DNA of 64,000 nucleotides, from NCBI RefSeq assembly GCF_014066305.1, contig NW_023501051.1, positions 284,984 to 348,983 on the forward strand, read 5' to 3'. The position numbers were made by a program, and so were the translations under genes. The DNA is from Letharia columbiana. Lineage: Eukaryota; Ascomycota; Lecanoromycetes; Lecanorales; Parmeliaceae. Numbering within the stretch: the stretch's first letter is position 1; every line of letters begins with the position of its first letter. Of the stretch, positions 1 to 10,862 are shown one piece after another. The notes beneath the pieces are model-generated. The model was given only the letters and a program-made list of their open reading frames with translations, was not told where the DNA came from and searched no databases.

Positions 1-561
1 CCTCCTCATTTCAACGACAAAAGGCCGCTTAATATTAGGAAGTCAAGCATCGGTCAGATCCACCTCAGTTTGATTGGACGATAAGGTTTCATTTTCTACA
101 TCTGTATTCTAGGTCAAAAGCGGCTGCGAAGGGCTATCATGTAGGGCAAATGGATAGTCTTGACTATGCATGCAAGATCAGATCCGGTGCAGATAGCCCG
201 TGATTCGCCGGAGGCCATGCCTTGTCACCTTTCCTGTGTGCTGTCGACACCTTGCCCTGTTTTTGTTGTAACCGCGCCTGTTTCTTGGCCTGCCAATCGC
301 CAATAACACTGGGAAGGTCCAACGTGTACTCCCTGCCAAACGAATTCGTATCGAGAGAAGAGAAACCCTGCTAACGGATAATCCAATCTCAGTATTGCAG
401 TATTGAGGCTGCTGGCTTGATAGCTCATACTCAACAAGCAATGCATCTCCTCCGAGCTCGTCCCTGAAGTCGAAGGGCGCGGGATTCCTTGTCGAAATGG
501 CGTTCATGCCCCTTTGCAGTACCGCAGAATCACTACAGCGTGTTTCTTATCAACGGCTGTT
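1..561. other. No gene recognised at the left edge
   Basis: Short open frames here (for example about 109 codons on the minus strand, 178-507) have no recognisable domain. They may belong to the 3' flank of the F-box-like gene or to a gene cut by the window edge. Confidence 0.4.
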
Positions 562-1463
562 CTAATATGGAGATCCCCAACTATACCCAGCTCTCGATGA
601 AGGAAATTCTTTCCGCTCTTTTTCAGACCGCTTGCTCAATCTCATGATATTTTCAAGATAGTCCTTAGCATCCTTTGGCACCCCGCAAATCTCAATGTGC
701 TTCAGTCCCTTCAATTGTCCTAAGCATTCTAAGACCTTATGCTCGTGGCCTGTTGTCAATTGCTCTGTGCCGAGAGCGAGGAAGTTCACTTTCAAGCTCT
801 TCAAGTTGTTTGAGAATGATAGGATTTCGCATAGCTCTCCAAGAGCAGTGCCAACGATAGCAGCAACTTCCAATTTCTTGTCCTCTAGTAGCATCCTGGA
901 CGGCGTATGAAACGTCTCATGTTCGGGATTCAGGGTAACATACAGGGTTAGTTGTCGCATATGGTGCACATAATGCCTAATCTTAGATGTCCATTTCGAC
1001 GGAATGGAGGCGAGGTCGCCCCCTGCCACGGATATGCTGAGTGGGATTCTGCTGGAGTAACCCAAATAGCTCGCTTGATTCAAGACGATAGAGAAATTGT
1101 TGCGTTTGCACATGATTGCACAGCCTTCCTTCCGGATTTGTTTGTTGGTCCGGAGCAGCTGTGGTGCTAATGCTGTTGGTGCTTCTGTACCAGGATTTTG
1201 CAGACCACCTTTACAGGAAATCATTCTCTTGGCCGTGACGGCTATTTCGACGTCGTCCTCGAATTGCAGGCAATACGCCCAAATCTCATTTCGAAGTCTG
1301 AGATAGCTAGTCAGCATCTAGCCTCTGTCAGGAGTGGAATCACATGCTCTGCGGGAAGACTTAGGAGGTTTCGAGATTCAGGTGAAGAAGACGTATCTTG
1401 AGCAAAAGGATGCATGTTATTCGCATGTTCTGGGAACTCTGACTCTGTGTGACTAAAGTCCAT
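562..1463 (-). pseudogene. F-box-like/2EXR-type protein, junction apparently broken
   Basis: Two minus-strand pieces look like one gene. The upstream piece starts at the ATG at 1463 and ends in a LLSLPAE motif. The downstream piece begins LRNEIWAYCL and runs about 245 residues to a stop at 562. Together LPAE plus LRNEIW gives the LPAELRNEIW signature common at the N terminus of Dothideomycete F-box-like proteins of unknown substrate. About 50 nt separate the two halves. The GT donor and AG acceptors I can find between them (for example gtgatt...ctcag) do not restore the frame. Either the real intron is elsewhere, there is a 1-nt sequence error, or the gene is frameshifted. The rest has leucine-rich segments but no clear domain. 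Large families of such genes occur in these fungi and are often degenerate. The family assignment is tentative and the broken state more so. Confidence 0.4.
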
Positions 1464-2490
1464 GATGTAGAAGATGTTAAAGCGATGAGGATAGTGGTAC
1501 GAGTCTATTGGATGACAGAAATTAGGTTGGTAAACGTACAAATCCGGTGAGCGCAGGGGAAATTAACGTTGTTCAAACGTTAAGTGTTATGGACAGCTTT
1601 CAATTGTTATTTATTGGTATGGAATTAAGTCAACGTGTGAAAAGGGAATATTTAATATTGCATATTCACTCCCATGCTTTTGACATGAGTCAGCTTCGGC
1701 CAAGACTGAATGCTGAGCCTTGCCTGGGATTTGAGGCCATCCTTCAAGGGTGGCGACAGGCTACGCTGTATGTTGCTCGCGAAAATGGTGGTCTGCAAAA
1801 GACTTCTGTTCCTGTGTGTTGGATGGAAGCAGGGCGGTAGTAACGGCTCTTTTTCACATCTCTCAATTACATGAGATAAGAGGAAAACGAATTACAGGTT
1901 AGAGGACAAAGAGGAAAGAGGCAATGTTCTTTCTCGGTTTCTCTTATATTGTCTTGGAAAAGCTGCAAATAGGCTGGCGATTTGGGACTTCGATGCCGCC
2001 ATTTTGGATGAATCTTCCTCGCTCCTTCCAAGCGACTTGTAGTAGAATTGGGAATTCCAACTCCATAACCCAATTGAGATTCTTGTACTCGTGATGATAT
2101 TAGTGCAGCTCACGAAGCACAAAATTCCAGGATCAAGTTTCAAAGACAAAAGAAGCCATGTAAATGCCTGGTGAACTCCCCTCGCCTCACATATAAGCCT
2201 CAGCCTTAGCCCGTGATGCACTAAACCGTTTTGAGACTGCATAAGTTTTCGTGCATTGTCACATTTAGTCGGCAAATATATTCCGTTACGAGTGACCTTG
2301 AGAGATTTGGTAAAAAAATTGTTAAGTAGATATCAAATTGAAATTAGGGCATTTATGTTGTTAAATAGTAGGTTATTTAGTTAAAGTGTTAGAGGCTGAA
2401 GATTTATTATTTATACTAATATCTCATGTACACATACCATCAACAGATTCACCTGCTTGCCATCTTCTTGCCACAGGCGGTCGTCTTTTC
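1464..2490. other. Intergenic, no gene recognised
   Basis: The stretch includes an AT-rich patch at about 2270-2420. Short frames on both strands (for example 1892-2275 minus, 127 codons) lack ATG-led, domain-like or splice-consistent structure. The right end is presumably the promoter and 5' leader of the nucleotide carrier. Confidence 0.4.
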
Positions 2491-3754
2491 ATGACCATCC
2501 CACCTGCCTGGGGAAAATTTGCGCCGGCGCAAATTCAAGGACCTACACCAGGCTTGAACGAGGCATCGTTACAGCAGTCGCGAGAGAATGAAGATGTCAT
2601 ACGAAGTTTCCAGCTCAAAGACACGACAACAAAGAAGCAAGAAGGCCATGTGCGGAAGCCATGGGCACATTTTGTCGCGGGAGGGTATCCAATATCCAGA
2701 AACCGTTGCCCACTGAGGAATCGACTGATTTCATCCTAGAATTGGGGGAATGAGCTCTGCGATTCTCACATCTCCTCTCGAAGTCCTCAAAACTCGATTA
2801 CAATCCGACTTCTATCAATCTCAAATATTAGCAACGCGAGATGCTCGCGGCATACCTCCACCATCCGACCTCTCTTTACCTCGCACAGCCCTCCTACATT
2901 TCCGTGAAACTTTCCAGCTATTATTCTCCATCCATCGCGTTGAGGGATGGCGAGCACTTTTCAAAGGGCTGGGGCCCAACCTCACTGGTGTAGTCCCAGC
3001 GCGGGCGATCAATTTCTACTCCTACGGCAACGGCAAGAGAATCATAAGTCAAAACTTCAACCACGGACAGGACGCCGCCTGGGTCAATTTTTGTGCTGCT
3101 GCGAACGCGGGTATAATCACAGGCACGATCACAAACCCAATATGGGTCGTCAAGACGCGGATGCAACTCGATAAAAATCATGCGGAAAAAACAAGCACTT
3201 CGTCCAATCGTCAATACTCAAATTCCTTCGATTGCGTCAAACAGACAATACGTAGTGAAGGAATTAGAGGTCTATATCGGGGATTAAGCGCAAGCTATCT
3301 TGGAGTGACTGAAAGTACTTTGCAATGGGTGCTCTATGAGCGGATGAAGCTGTATTTGAGGCGCAGAGAGGACAGGCTCATGGCTTCGGGCAGAAAAGCA
3401 ACGTACTGGGATAATTCTGTGAGCTGGGGTGGCAGAGTTCTGGGGGCTGGCACTGCGAAGTTCTTTGCAGCTGTTATCACGTATCCCCACGAAGTGGTTC
3501 GGACTCGATTACGGCAAGCACCACAAAGGGATGGCCGCATGAAATACACTGGAATCGTGCAATGTTTAACGACCATCTGGAGAGAAGAGGGTATCGCCTC
3601 ACTGTACGGTGGGCTTACACCACACATGCTGAGAGTCGTACCTAGTGCTGCCATCATGTTCGGAATGTGAGTATAAGTCAAAATCCTTTGAACATACAAT
3701 CTGACCATCTCTAGGTATGAAGTTATACTACGGCTACTAGGAGAGCAAGCTTGA
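2491..3754 (+). CDS. RIM2: Mitochondrial pyrimidine nucleotide carrier, RIM2/SLC25A33-36 type
   Basis: Model: exons 2491-2684, 2740-3666 and 3715-3754, giving 386 residues. The first splice rebuilds a continuous FVAGGIGGM segment and the second adds the C-terminal MYEVILRLLGEQA, so both are well supported. Three mitochondrial carrier repeats are visible, each with its signature: SPLEVLKTRLQ, NPIWVVKTRMQ and YPHEVVRTRLRQ. The KPWAHFVAGG start and the NPIW in repeat 2 are typical of the Rim2/PNC branch, which exchanges pyrimidine (deoxy)nucleotides across the inner mitochondrial membrane and supports mtDNA maintenance. The ATG at 2491 was chosen because the frame upstream opens only with GTG and looks non-coding. 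An FAD/folate or NAD carrier is possible but less likely from the N-terminal motif. Confidence 0.85.
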
Positions 3755-4209
3755 TACTCCATGTCTTTGCTTTGACCTATGACTTCCAACTTACAAGAAG
3801 CCTCTTGAGCCTCTTGGCATGGCACGCCTCCCCAGCGAATCTCCATCTTCTGTACAAAATTCCTAACATTCACCATAGCCAGGAGGATCGAAGGAATGGT
3901 TTCCGCCGGATAATCTCCGCTCTTGAATGAAGCCTGACATGTGTAATTACAGCGCTTGATAAGATATGAACATCAGGAGCTTCTGAGCAGGCGTACTCGA
4001 TATGATATGATATACTATAGCTAATATCATAATAATGTATTCACTGTGCTTCATTTCGTCTACTCTCGAATCGGTCTTTTCGCACGCTCCGAGGAGTAAC
4101 GCCTAACTCCGGCACTAATAGGATACGATAAGAACCACCTGGATCATCGGCCAATTGCCATCATTGTTCGTCCGTCTCTTGATTACTCTTTACTCACCTC
4201 ATTGTTACT
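3755..4209. other. Intergenic between carrier and WD40 gene
   Basis: Holds the 3' flank of the carrier gene and the 5' flank of the WD40 gene. A short GATAT-repeat patch lies near 4000-4015. No coding signal seen. Confidence 0.5.
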
Positions 4210-6659
4210 ATGGCTACCTCACACCCTTCTGAAATCATTCGCGGCGAATCTCCAGATCCTTCAAGTCATGCTGCAAACATCTACGATGCCTCAGGTGCAG
4301 AAGGTGAGTGGCTCGACGAGACAGAAGATGATGACGACACTTTCGAACCAACAACAGATGAGAGTGAGGATGCTGAGTTCTTCGATCCTTCTGAGGATGT
4401 TGAGGCAGATTTCCACGGTACGTTGTTATCAAACTGTTTTTTCTACGTGGAAAGACTTCCTAGTGTGGCCAAGTACAGGCTGTTTGCTAATGTATGATTG
4501 TCTGATATTCAGATGCTGAGGATGGCATGAGCGGCGTTGAGATCGAATTCTCTGCTGAGGATGGAGGAATTGGCACACAAGATGATGATGGAGGAGCTGG
4601 AACTGAAGGTGGCGACTCTCGGACCCAGGCGAACACAACTACTGGAGGGCCTTCACGCATACAAGGTAAATGGCAGTGTGATTTATTTAGGAAATTACTA
4701 AACCTCATTGATAGTCCCAACTCAGATCCTGCAGCTTTTGGGGCATGCCGGTCTTCGCCGGATATTTGCCAACCATCGGGCAGGCGGCTCTGGCATCACA
4801 TTGCAGCTAGATGACAGGAATGAGATTCTAGATGACGGCCTCGGAGGTCTGGCAACTCGAAGTAGACGGCGCGCGAAGGGCTCGAGCAAGAAGTTTCCTC
4901 CGGTACCAAGCGAGGAAGGGAAGAAATTAATGGACGGTGGTTGTTTTGGGAGTAATGAATACTACCGAGACACAACCAGAAAGAGGAACACGAGACTGGC
5001 AAGGAAGCTGATGAGCCGGGAGCTGGGCACAAGTAGGGGCCAGTCCACAAGAACGGCCAGCGCTATATCACAGGTATGACGAGAGGCTGAGCAGACCTCG
5101 GTCAACTCGCAAAATTCCCTACTAATGTGAACAGGGAATGATACCATCGTCGAATGCGGACACAATTATTCATTACAACTCTCGGTGTTATTCTGGTCAA
5201 TTCTCGGAAGATGGGAATTTCTTCTTCTCGTGCGCACAAGACTTCAAAGTGCGGATGTACGACACTTCGAATCCCTACAATTGGAAATATTACAAAACTG
5301 TTGTATATCCATACGGCCAATGGACCATTACCGATGCTTCTCTCAGTCCAGACAATAAGTGGTTGGCATACAGCTCAATACGAAGTATTGTTTGCCTTGC
5401 TCCCACAGATCCCAGCTCAAGCGGTGAACCATTTCTTCTGGACTTTTCAGATATGGGCGGACGTGGGACTAGGAGGAGTCGAGGCTTCCACGGAGGATTC
5501 AGCCATTTCGGCGTAGGTCGATCCGCGTTAGCTTTTCAGATGGCCGTAACTGATCCATCTACAGATATGGTCAATTCGCTTTTCTGGTGACGGTCGAGAG
5601 ATCGTAGCTGGGACGTCTGATAATTCCGTCTACGTCTATGATCTTGAGACCCGTCAATCTATCTTGAGTATTCCTGGACATAACGATGATGTCAATGCTG
5701 TTTGCTTTGGAGATTCTAATTCTCCTCATATCCTCTACTCTGGCTCTGACGATACTACTATCAAAGTCTGGGACCGGAGAAGCATGGGCGATAGCCGAGA
5801 AGCTGGTGTCTTCATGGGTCATACCGAGGGTTTGACCTATGTTGATAGTAAAGGCGACGGTAGATACGTACTCAGCAACGGCAAAGACCAGACAATGAAG
5901 CTTTGGGATCTTCGTAAGATGATGCCAACAGAAAAAGCATCGAGGCTGGACCCAAGTCGATATACCACAGCTTTTGATTACCGCTTTATGACTTACGACG
6001 AAAAGGACTTTGAGCCGCATCCTTATGACTGTTCACTCGTCACATTTCGGGGTCATCGAGTATTGAAAACGCTAATACGATGTCATTTTTCACCGCCTGG
6101 TAGCACCAACTCTCGATATGTCTACTCGGGAAGCGAAGATGGGAGCGTCTATATCTACAACATGGATGCGACTCTAGCAGGTAAAGTCAATGTCAACCAA
6201 GCGACACATCACTCTCGGCCTCGAGATCCGGATCTGTACGCTAGTCACTACGAACCTGAGGAAGGTCGGAGCAGGGGCGCATGGAAGACGTGCGTTCGGG
6301 ATGCGAGCTGGCATCCCAACGCACCCGTCATTGCTGGTAAGATTGGCTCTCTCCATTGGCAACGGCTAAGGTCCCGAAAGTCAATGTACTGACGTATCCC
6401 AGCAACATCCTGGAATGGTTGGGGCATGTCCACTGGAACCTGCACAACGCACAGCTGGAACGACGGAGCAGAAGACGATGAAGGCGAACCGAAGATGGGC
6501 TTGAGGGTGGATCAGCGACTCGAGATGGATGATGATCTCTACGATAACACACGTCCGTTGCGAGACGGACGACTGATGAGCCACTACAGAGCACGATTGA
6601 GGAGTCAAAGAGTTGCGGCTACAAATGATGATGCTGTCGATGATGAAAGCCACTGGTAG
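4210..6659 (+). CDS. WD40 protein, DCAF11/WDR23 (LEC14B)-like CUL4 substrate receptor
   Basis: Six exons fit in frame: 4210-4417, 4513-4665, 4715-5073, 5135-5512, 5565-6336 and 6403-6659, giving 708 residues. The N terminus is acidic and disordered. It is followed by a QLLGHAGLRRIF segment and then WD repeats with visible blades such as GHNDDVNAVCFGD, YSGSDDTTIKVWDRR, LSNGKDQTMKLWDLRK and YSGSEDGSVYIYN. The layout (acidic leader, central charged linker, seven-bladed propeller, a long insert before the last blade with a YEPEEGRSRG segment) matches DCAF11/WDR23, a receptor of the CUL4-DDB1 ubiquitin ligase that in animals targets NRF2-type factors. The fungal function is inferred from family only. 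Splice junctions all use GT-AG and keep phase. Confidence 0.8.
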
Positions 6660-7034
6660 CCTTACTTACTACTCCAGCCCCACATACAGGGAATGACAGG
6701 AGCGCTTCTGAAAGAAAGAATTTGATATGAAGTAGATGAGCTATTCTCATAGCACCCAAGAGAGCGTCCTGCTCCAGAAAACATTGTGAAACCACATACA
6801 TTAGCCACATGGTCTTCCGTCTATTTACCAGCTTGCAGGCGTTCGGTGGAATTGACTGCATTTGTGGAAGGGAAACATATGGCATGGGGCCATGAGAATT
6901 TCATCATTGTCTGAGCATTTACATAGGCGTCACAGTTGTCAATAATATCAAGAATGTGTGGGTGAATCTCAAAGCTTTCCATCGTCTTGTAGACAGTGAA
7001 GTATTCAGGCTTGATATGCACGGTACTCTTCCAT
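6660..7034. other. Intergenic, convergent 3' flanks
   Basis: Lies between the 3' ends of the WD40 gene (plus) and RPL21 (minus). Short open frames on the minus strand have no family signature. No structured element seen. Confidence 0.5.
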
Positions 7035-7732
7035 CTAAATTGTCGTTTCGTAAGCAATCGGCACGACGGTCTCAACACCTCCCTTCGCATCGATTGTTCT
7101 TTCTTCCCTCGGTCCTAGAGGCTGCCTCTTCAAGAACATGTGCACACCCTCGGCTTTAGCCTTCTGCTTCTTCCCTGCGTTGTCTTTAACTCGGTTGATG
7201 AATTCTTCTCGTGAGCGGGAGAGCGAGACGTGCTCGATGCGGACATTGACTCGCTTCTCGATGTACCGGTTGCCGACTCGCTTGTAGATTATGACGCCCA
7301 CTGCGGATTTGGTGACATTGTAGATGACGCCGGTTTTGCCGTGGTAAACTTTGTGAGGCATGCTACGGTACTTATCAGGAAGATCGTTTTGGATTGTCCA
7401 AAGTAGAAGAAAATGCCCACCCTTTTTGGACGGCTCCGTTGGCTTTGACATCAACGATGTCCCCAACTCTAAAGACCCGTTAGACTATCAGCTGCGGATT
7501 TGGCTCGAAGGTAAAGACTTGCTTGTACTGTCTCAAGTATGTCGAGAGCTTGATCATACCCTTCTTCTTGAAGTCGCGCGAGAACGCATACTGTAGCCCC
7601 AGTCAGTTCTGAGTCTGTGGTTGAGAGCAAAGTAGAGCTGATGGAGATCAGCTTGTATAAAGCCGTCCAACGCTACTCCTGAGATCTTTCACATACTCGA
7701 GTGCCGGCACGGAGACCACCCGAGTGACCCAT
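7035..7732 (-). CDS. RPL21: 60S ribosomal protein eL21
   Basis: Four exons on the minus strand: 7697-7732, 7523-7590, 7421-7468 and 7035-7362, giving 159 residues, the usual eL21 length. The spliced protein starts MGHSGGLRAGTR and continues through FSRDFKKKGMIKLSTYL, YKVGDIVDVKANGAVQKG and MPHKVYHGKTGVIYNVTKSA. It ends RQPLGPREERTIDAKG...VPIAYETTI, all diagnostic. Intron 2 (7469-7522) can only restore the conserved YKVGDIVD if it starts at GC inside GCAAGT, so it is read as a GC-AG intron. The gene is divergent from RPS9, with only about 180 bp between start codons. It is part of the gene block that flanks MAT in many Dothideomycetes. Confidence 0.95.
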
Positions 7733-7911
7733 GGTGGCTTAAGGATCGTTTGTTGAACTGGTTTGTCGTCGTACTATTTCTTGTTGTTTTTCTAGAGGGC
7801 AAAGTTCGTGGTGGGCTCGCTTAGGGTCTTGGCCGGGCGCTAATTACCCGCTCCCTTCCCACATTGAAGAAACCATTCTCAACTTCTTGCCAAAGCGTCC
7901 TATCCGCAGTC
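7733..7911. promoter_or_regulatory. Shared divergent promoter of RPL21 and RPS9
   Basis: Only 179 bp separate the two start codons, so both ribosomal protein genes must be driven from this interval or from overlapping leader/intron DNA. It contains pyrimidine-rich stretches close to each ATG and a CTTAGGGTCTTGG stretch near the middle. No experimentally defined box can be assigned from sequence alone. Confidence 0.6.
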
Positions 7912-8742
7912 ATGGCACCACGATCATACAGCAAGACCTACAAGGTGCCACGTCGTCGTAAGTAGCTTCCGACATTGAGATGTGTGCTCTCACGGACTGA
8001 CCACGTCCATAGCTTTCGAGGCTGCTCGTCTGTCAGTATTTCCCGGCCACTGAAGCAAGAGCTTGCTCTGCTCATGTCGATGGATTCAAATTGACTCCTG
8101 TTACAGGGACTCTGAGCTCAAGATCGTCGGCGAATATGGCCTTCGTAACAAGCGTGAGGTGTGGCGCGTTATGCTCACCCTCTCCAAGATCCGTCGTGCT
8201 GCTCGGTATCTCTCTATTTGCTACACTCCTTATAATCTACGCACGCTAACCTATGGCCCATCACACAGTCAACTCCTGACCATGGAGGAGAAGGATCCAA
8301 AGCGTCTTTTCGAAGGAAACGCCTTGATTCGCCGTCTCGTACGTGTTGGTGTGCTTGATGAATCCCGCATGAAGCTCGATTACGTGCTTGCGCTCAAGGT
8401 GGAGGATTTCTTGGAGAGACGGCTACAAACTTGTGTCTACAAGCTCGGATTGGCGAAGAGCATTCATCATGCTAGGGTCTTGATAAGGCAGAGGCACATT
8501 CGGTAGGTCTTGTGTCTACGATGTGACATGGACAATACTGATCTCGAGGGCGTTCTTGTAGTGTTGGAAAGCAAATCGTCAACGTCCCATCCTTCGTCGT
8601 TCGTCTCGACTCGCAAAAGCATATTGATTTTGCTCTGACCTCGCCATTTGGTGGTGGACGCCCTGGACGTGTGAGGAGGAAGAAGGCTAGAGCTGCGGAG
8701 AAGAAGGATGAGGGTGATGCTGGTGAGGAGGAAGAGGAGTGA
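7912..8742 (+). CDS. RPS9: 40S ribosomal protein uS4 (S9)
   Basis: Five exons: 7912-7957, 8013-8031, 8107-8205, 8269-8502 and 8562-8742, giving 192 residues. The protein begins [15 protein letters not shown] and contains the S4 RNA-binding core, including [30 protein letters not shown] and [19 protein letters not shown]. It ends with the acidic tail usual for fungal S9. All introns are GT-AG and the second exon is only 19 nt. It is a component of the small ribosomal subunit with a role in decoding-centre assembly. It is divergent from RPL21 and convergent with SLU7, which ends 245 bp away. Confidence 0.95.
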
Positions 8743-8987
8743 GCGGGGCCTACCGTATGCTAGACGCTGTCTTCTGGCTACAGGCACGGTCAGAGCATGG
8801 CAAATTTCCCTAAGCAACAGGCCAGTTTACGTCTGAGCGTAGACCAATCAATTAAATCAAGCCATGATTGCAAAAAACTCGCTCATTGGTATCTTCTTCG
8901 TCCTCGGGCTATCCGCGAGGTCCCAATGGACTTTTCTGGACCATGACGCCAACGCAATGCAGAGATCCACTTTGGACACTTTGGACA

Positions 8988-10442
8988 CTAATGCAGGAGC
9001 TCGTCTGTGCCTAAAAGCATTGCCATAGGATCATCTGTCATTGCCCTGGACCTTTTGTAAGCCTCGAGTTCTTCCTCACTAACACCACCCTTCATTTCCG
9101 TCAATGTCCTTTTCTTCGTCATTGCCTCTGCTTTCCCATCCATTCTCTTGTTCTCGACTGGCTCTTTCTTTTCTACAGTCTGTATAACACTGTCTTCGGT
9201 TAATCGGATTGCCTTTATGTCGGTCACACCTTCAAGCTCTCCACCGGTCCGGATCTTGTCGGCTTCTTCGAAGGCTACCCTGCCCTCTTCACCTGTGCAG
9301 TAACTGTTTCTAGTTGTAGAATGGCAGCAGGTATAGCCCCATTGAAAATTGGACCACCAGCTTCCCCATACTGAAGTATGGTTATTGAGGAACACGTCCT
9401 CCGGATACTTTGACTTCGCCTCCGCTTTCGGTGCTCCTTTGATCGCTCCTGTCTCATCGTATTCCACGTATCGTTCGTTTTCCACAACGGCCATATCTCG
9501 CAATTTGGACGGTTGTAGGTGCTGCTCACCGCCATACTTCTCCAGCAGCAATTTTCGTTGCGCCTCCCGTTGCACGTCGCTCTCTTCCTTTTCTTTTCGT
9601 CGAAAGTATTCGCCCGAAGTAGGATTGGCTTGCAGATGTGTTTTGTCCTTGTCTCCTCGCTCTTGTGACTCCCATGCGTATTTCTGCGCCCTCTCAAATT
9701 CTGCTGCATCCCCTGAAGCTCGCATGAAGTTATCTTCTGCAACTAAAGCGGCGGCTTGGTCGGCTTGAGCGCCCATGTCTACCATTGATCTTGTCTTGGG
9801 ATCGTATTTAGCAGAATCCAAGTCCAAATTGAGCAAGTATTTGGCTGTGTCCTCCCGTATTCGTAGGTTTCTAGTAGCAGTGCTCTGCTGCCGCCCCATA
9901 TCAGACTCCTCGGCATACTTCGCCTCCTCTTCCTCACCCTCTGGTCTCTGTTCATCATCCTCAGTCAGAAGCTTCTGTCCACTGGCGTCTGCCTCCTCGC
10001 CTTTCAGTTTTTTCTTCAGATTCTCTAACTCCTCCCATTCCTCGGTTACATTTCGGTATTGCTCCGCATCATATCCATTCCACCGATCTCTTTTCGCATC
10101 CCAGCCCAACTCAACATCCTGCACTACTTCATCGGCTTGAATGTCCTTGCCCGTCCACCGAGCACCCTTCGCCCTTGGCCTGCTCAAGCAATCTTTGGTC
10201 TTATGTGTTAAAGCCCCACAGTTCTCACAAGCGCCTTTGCGGAACTTTGTTGCTGCGGGACCAAGTCGCTTTCCACGATCATACCATTTTGACTGGTCAG
10301 GTGTAGAGGTCTGGAGACGTTGATGCTCGAGGTAGTCGTTTTCGCTGTCCGCAGATTCAAGGTAGAAAGGCTTTTTGGAGATGAAGGAGGGAATGTACTC
10401 GTTCTGCTCTTTTTTGGCGGGTTCTGCAGGTTTTCTGGACAT
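8988..10442 (-). CDS. SLU7: Pre-mRNA splicing factor SLU7
   Basis: Single exon of 484 residues. The N-terminal part has the family segment [13 protein letters not shown] and a CCHC zinc knuckle at C72-C75-H80-C85 ([13 protein letters not shown]). Downstream are [20 protein letters not shown] and the WGSWW...[11 protein letters not shown]...NSYCTGEEG block characteristic of Slu7. The C terminus is [12 protein letters not shown]. Slu7 acts in the second catalytic step of splicing and influences 3' splice site choice in the nucleus. The N-terminal half is rich in charged residues and predicted coiled coil. The ATG at 10442 is the first in frame. It lies head-to-head with REV3 across about 420 bp. 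Confidence 0.95.
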   Translation of the reverse strand: MSRKPAEPAKKEQNEYIPSFISKKPFYLESADSENDYLEHQRLQTSTPDQSKWYDRGKRLGPAATKFRKGACENCGALTHKTKDCLSRPRAKGARWTGKDIQADEVVQDVELGWDAKRDRWNGYDAEQYRNVTEEWEELENLKKKLKGEEADASGQKLLTEDDEQRPEGEEEEAKYAEESDMGRQQSTATRNLRIREDTAKYLLNLDLDSAKYDPKTRSMVDMGAQADQAAALVAEDNFMRASGDAAEFERAQKYAWESQERGDKDKTHLQANPTSGEYFRRKEKEESDVQREAQRKLLLEKYGGEQHLQPSKLRDMAVVENERYVEYDETGAIKGAPKAEAKSKYPEDVFLNNHTSVWGSWWSNFQWGYTCCHSTTRNSYCTGEEGRVAFEEADKIRTGGELEGVTDIKAIRLTEDSVIQTVEKKEPVENKRMDGKAEAMTKKRTLTEMKGGVSEEELEAYKRSRAMTDDPMAMLLGTDELLH

Positions 10443-10862
10443 GATGACGATGAAAGGAAGGCGTGTGAAAAAGTGCGACGGTCTTCGAGTGGAGGAGTGT
10501 AATGATCGCTTCCATTACTGTGAGAATAATCAAACCGACGAGATCTCGGGAAAGTGAAGTTTTTCGCCCGCCCTATATCAATGCTTGGAGACTCGGGCTG
10601 ACGGGGGGAGAGCACATTTGATGTGCTTATATTGTGAAGAGCTTCTTCATACTTGGCTGTAGAGCGAAGTATCGGAAATAGCTTATGTCCGTAGTGCTGA
10701 AGTGAAGTGCATGTGTTTTCGCGATGCATGTTCGCGTCATCCAGGTTCCATTCGTGTTTCTACTATCTCTTGTTCCTCATCCAATGGTGCTTTGATGCCT
10801 TGATACTCGGAACTTTGTGACAACCCATCGCACGGTTGCTCCATCATGCACTCGAATCTTCG
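10443..10862. other. Divergent intergenic between SLU7 and REV3
   Basis: This 420-bp interval separates the two start codons and is likely to hold both promoters. No long ORF with a recognisable domain is present; the minus-strand frame covering it is a shadow extending upstream of SLU7. Confidence 0.5.
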
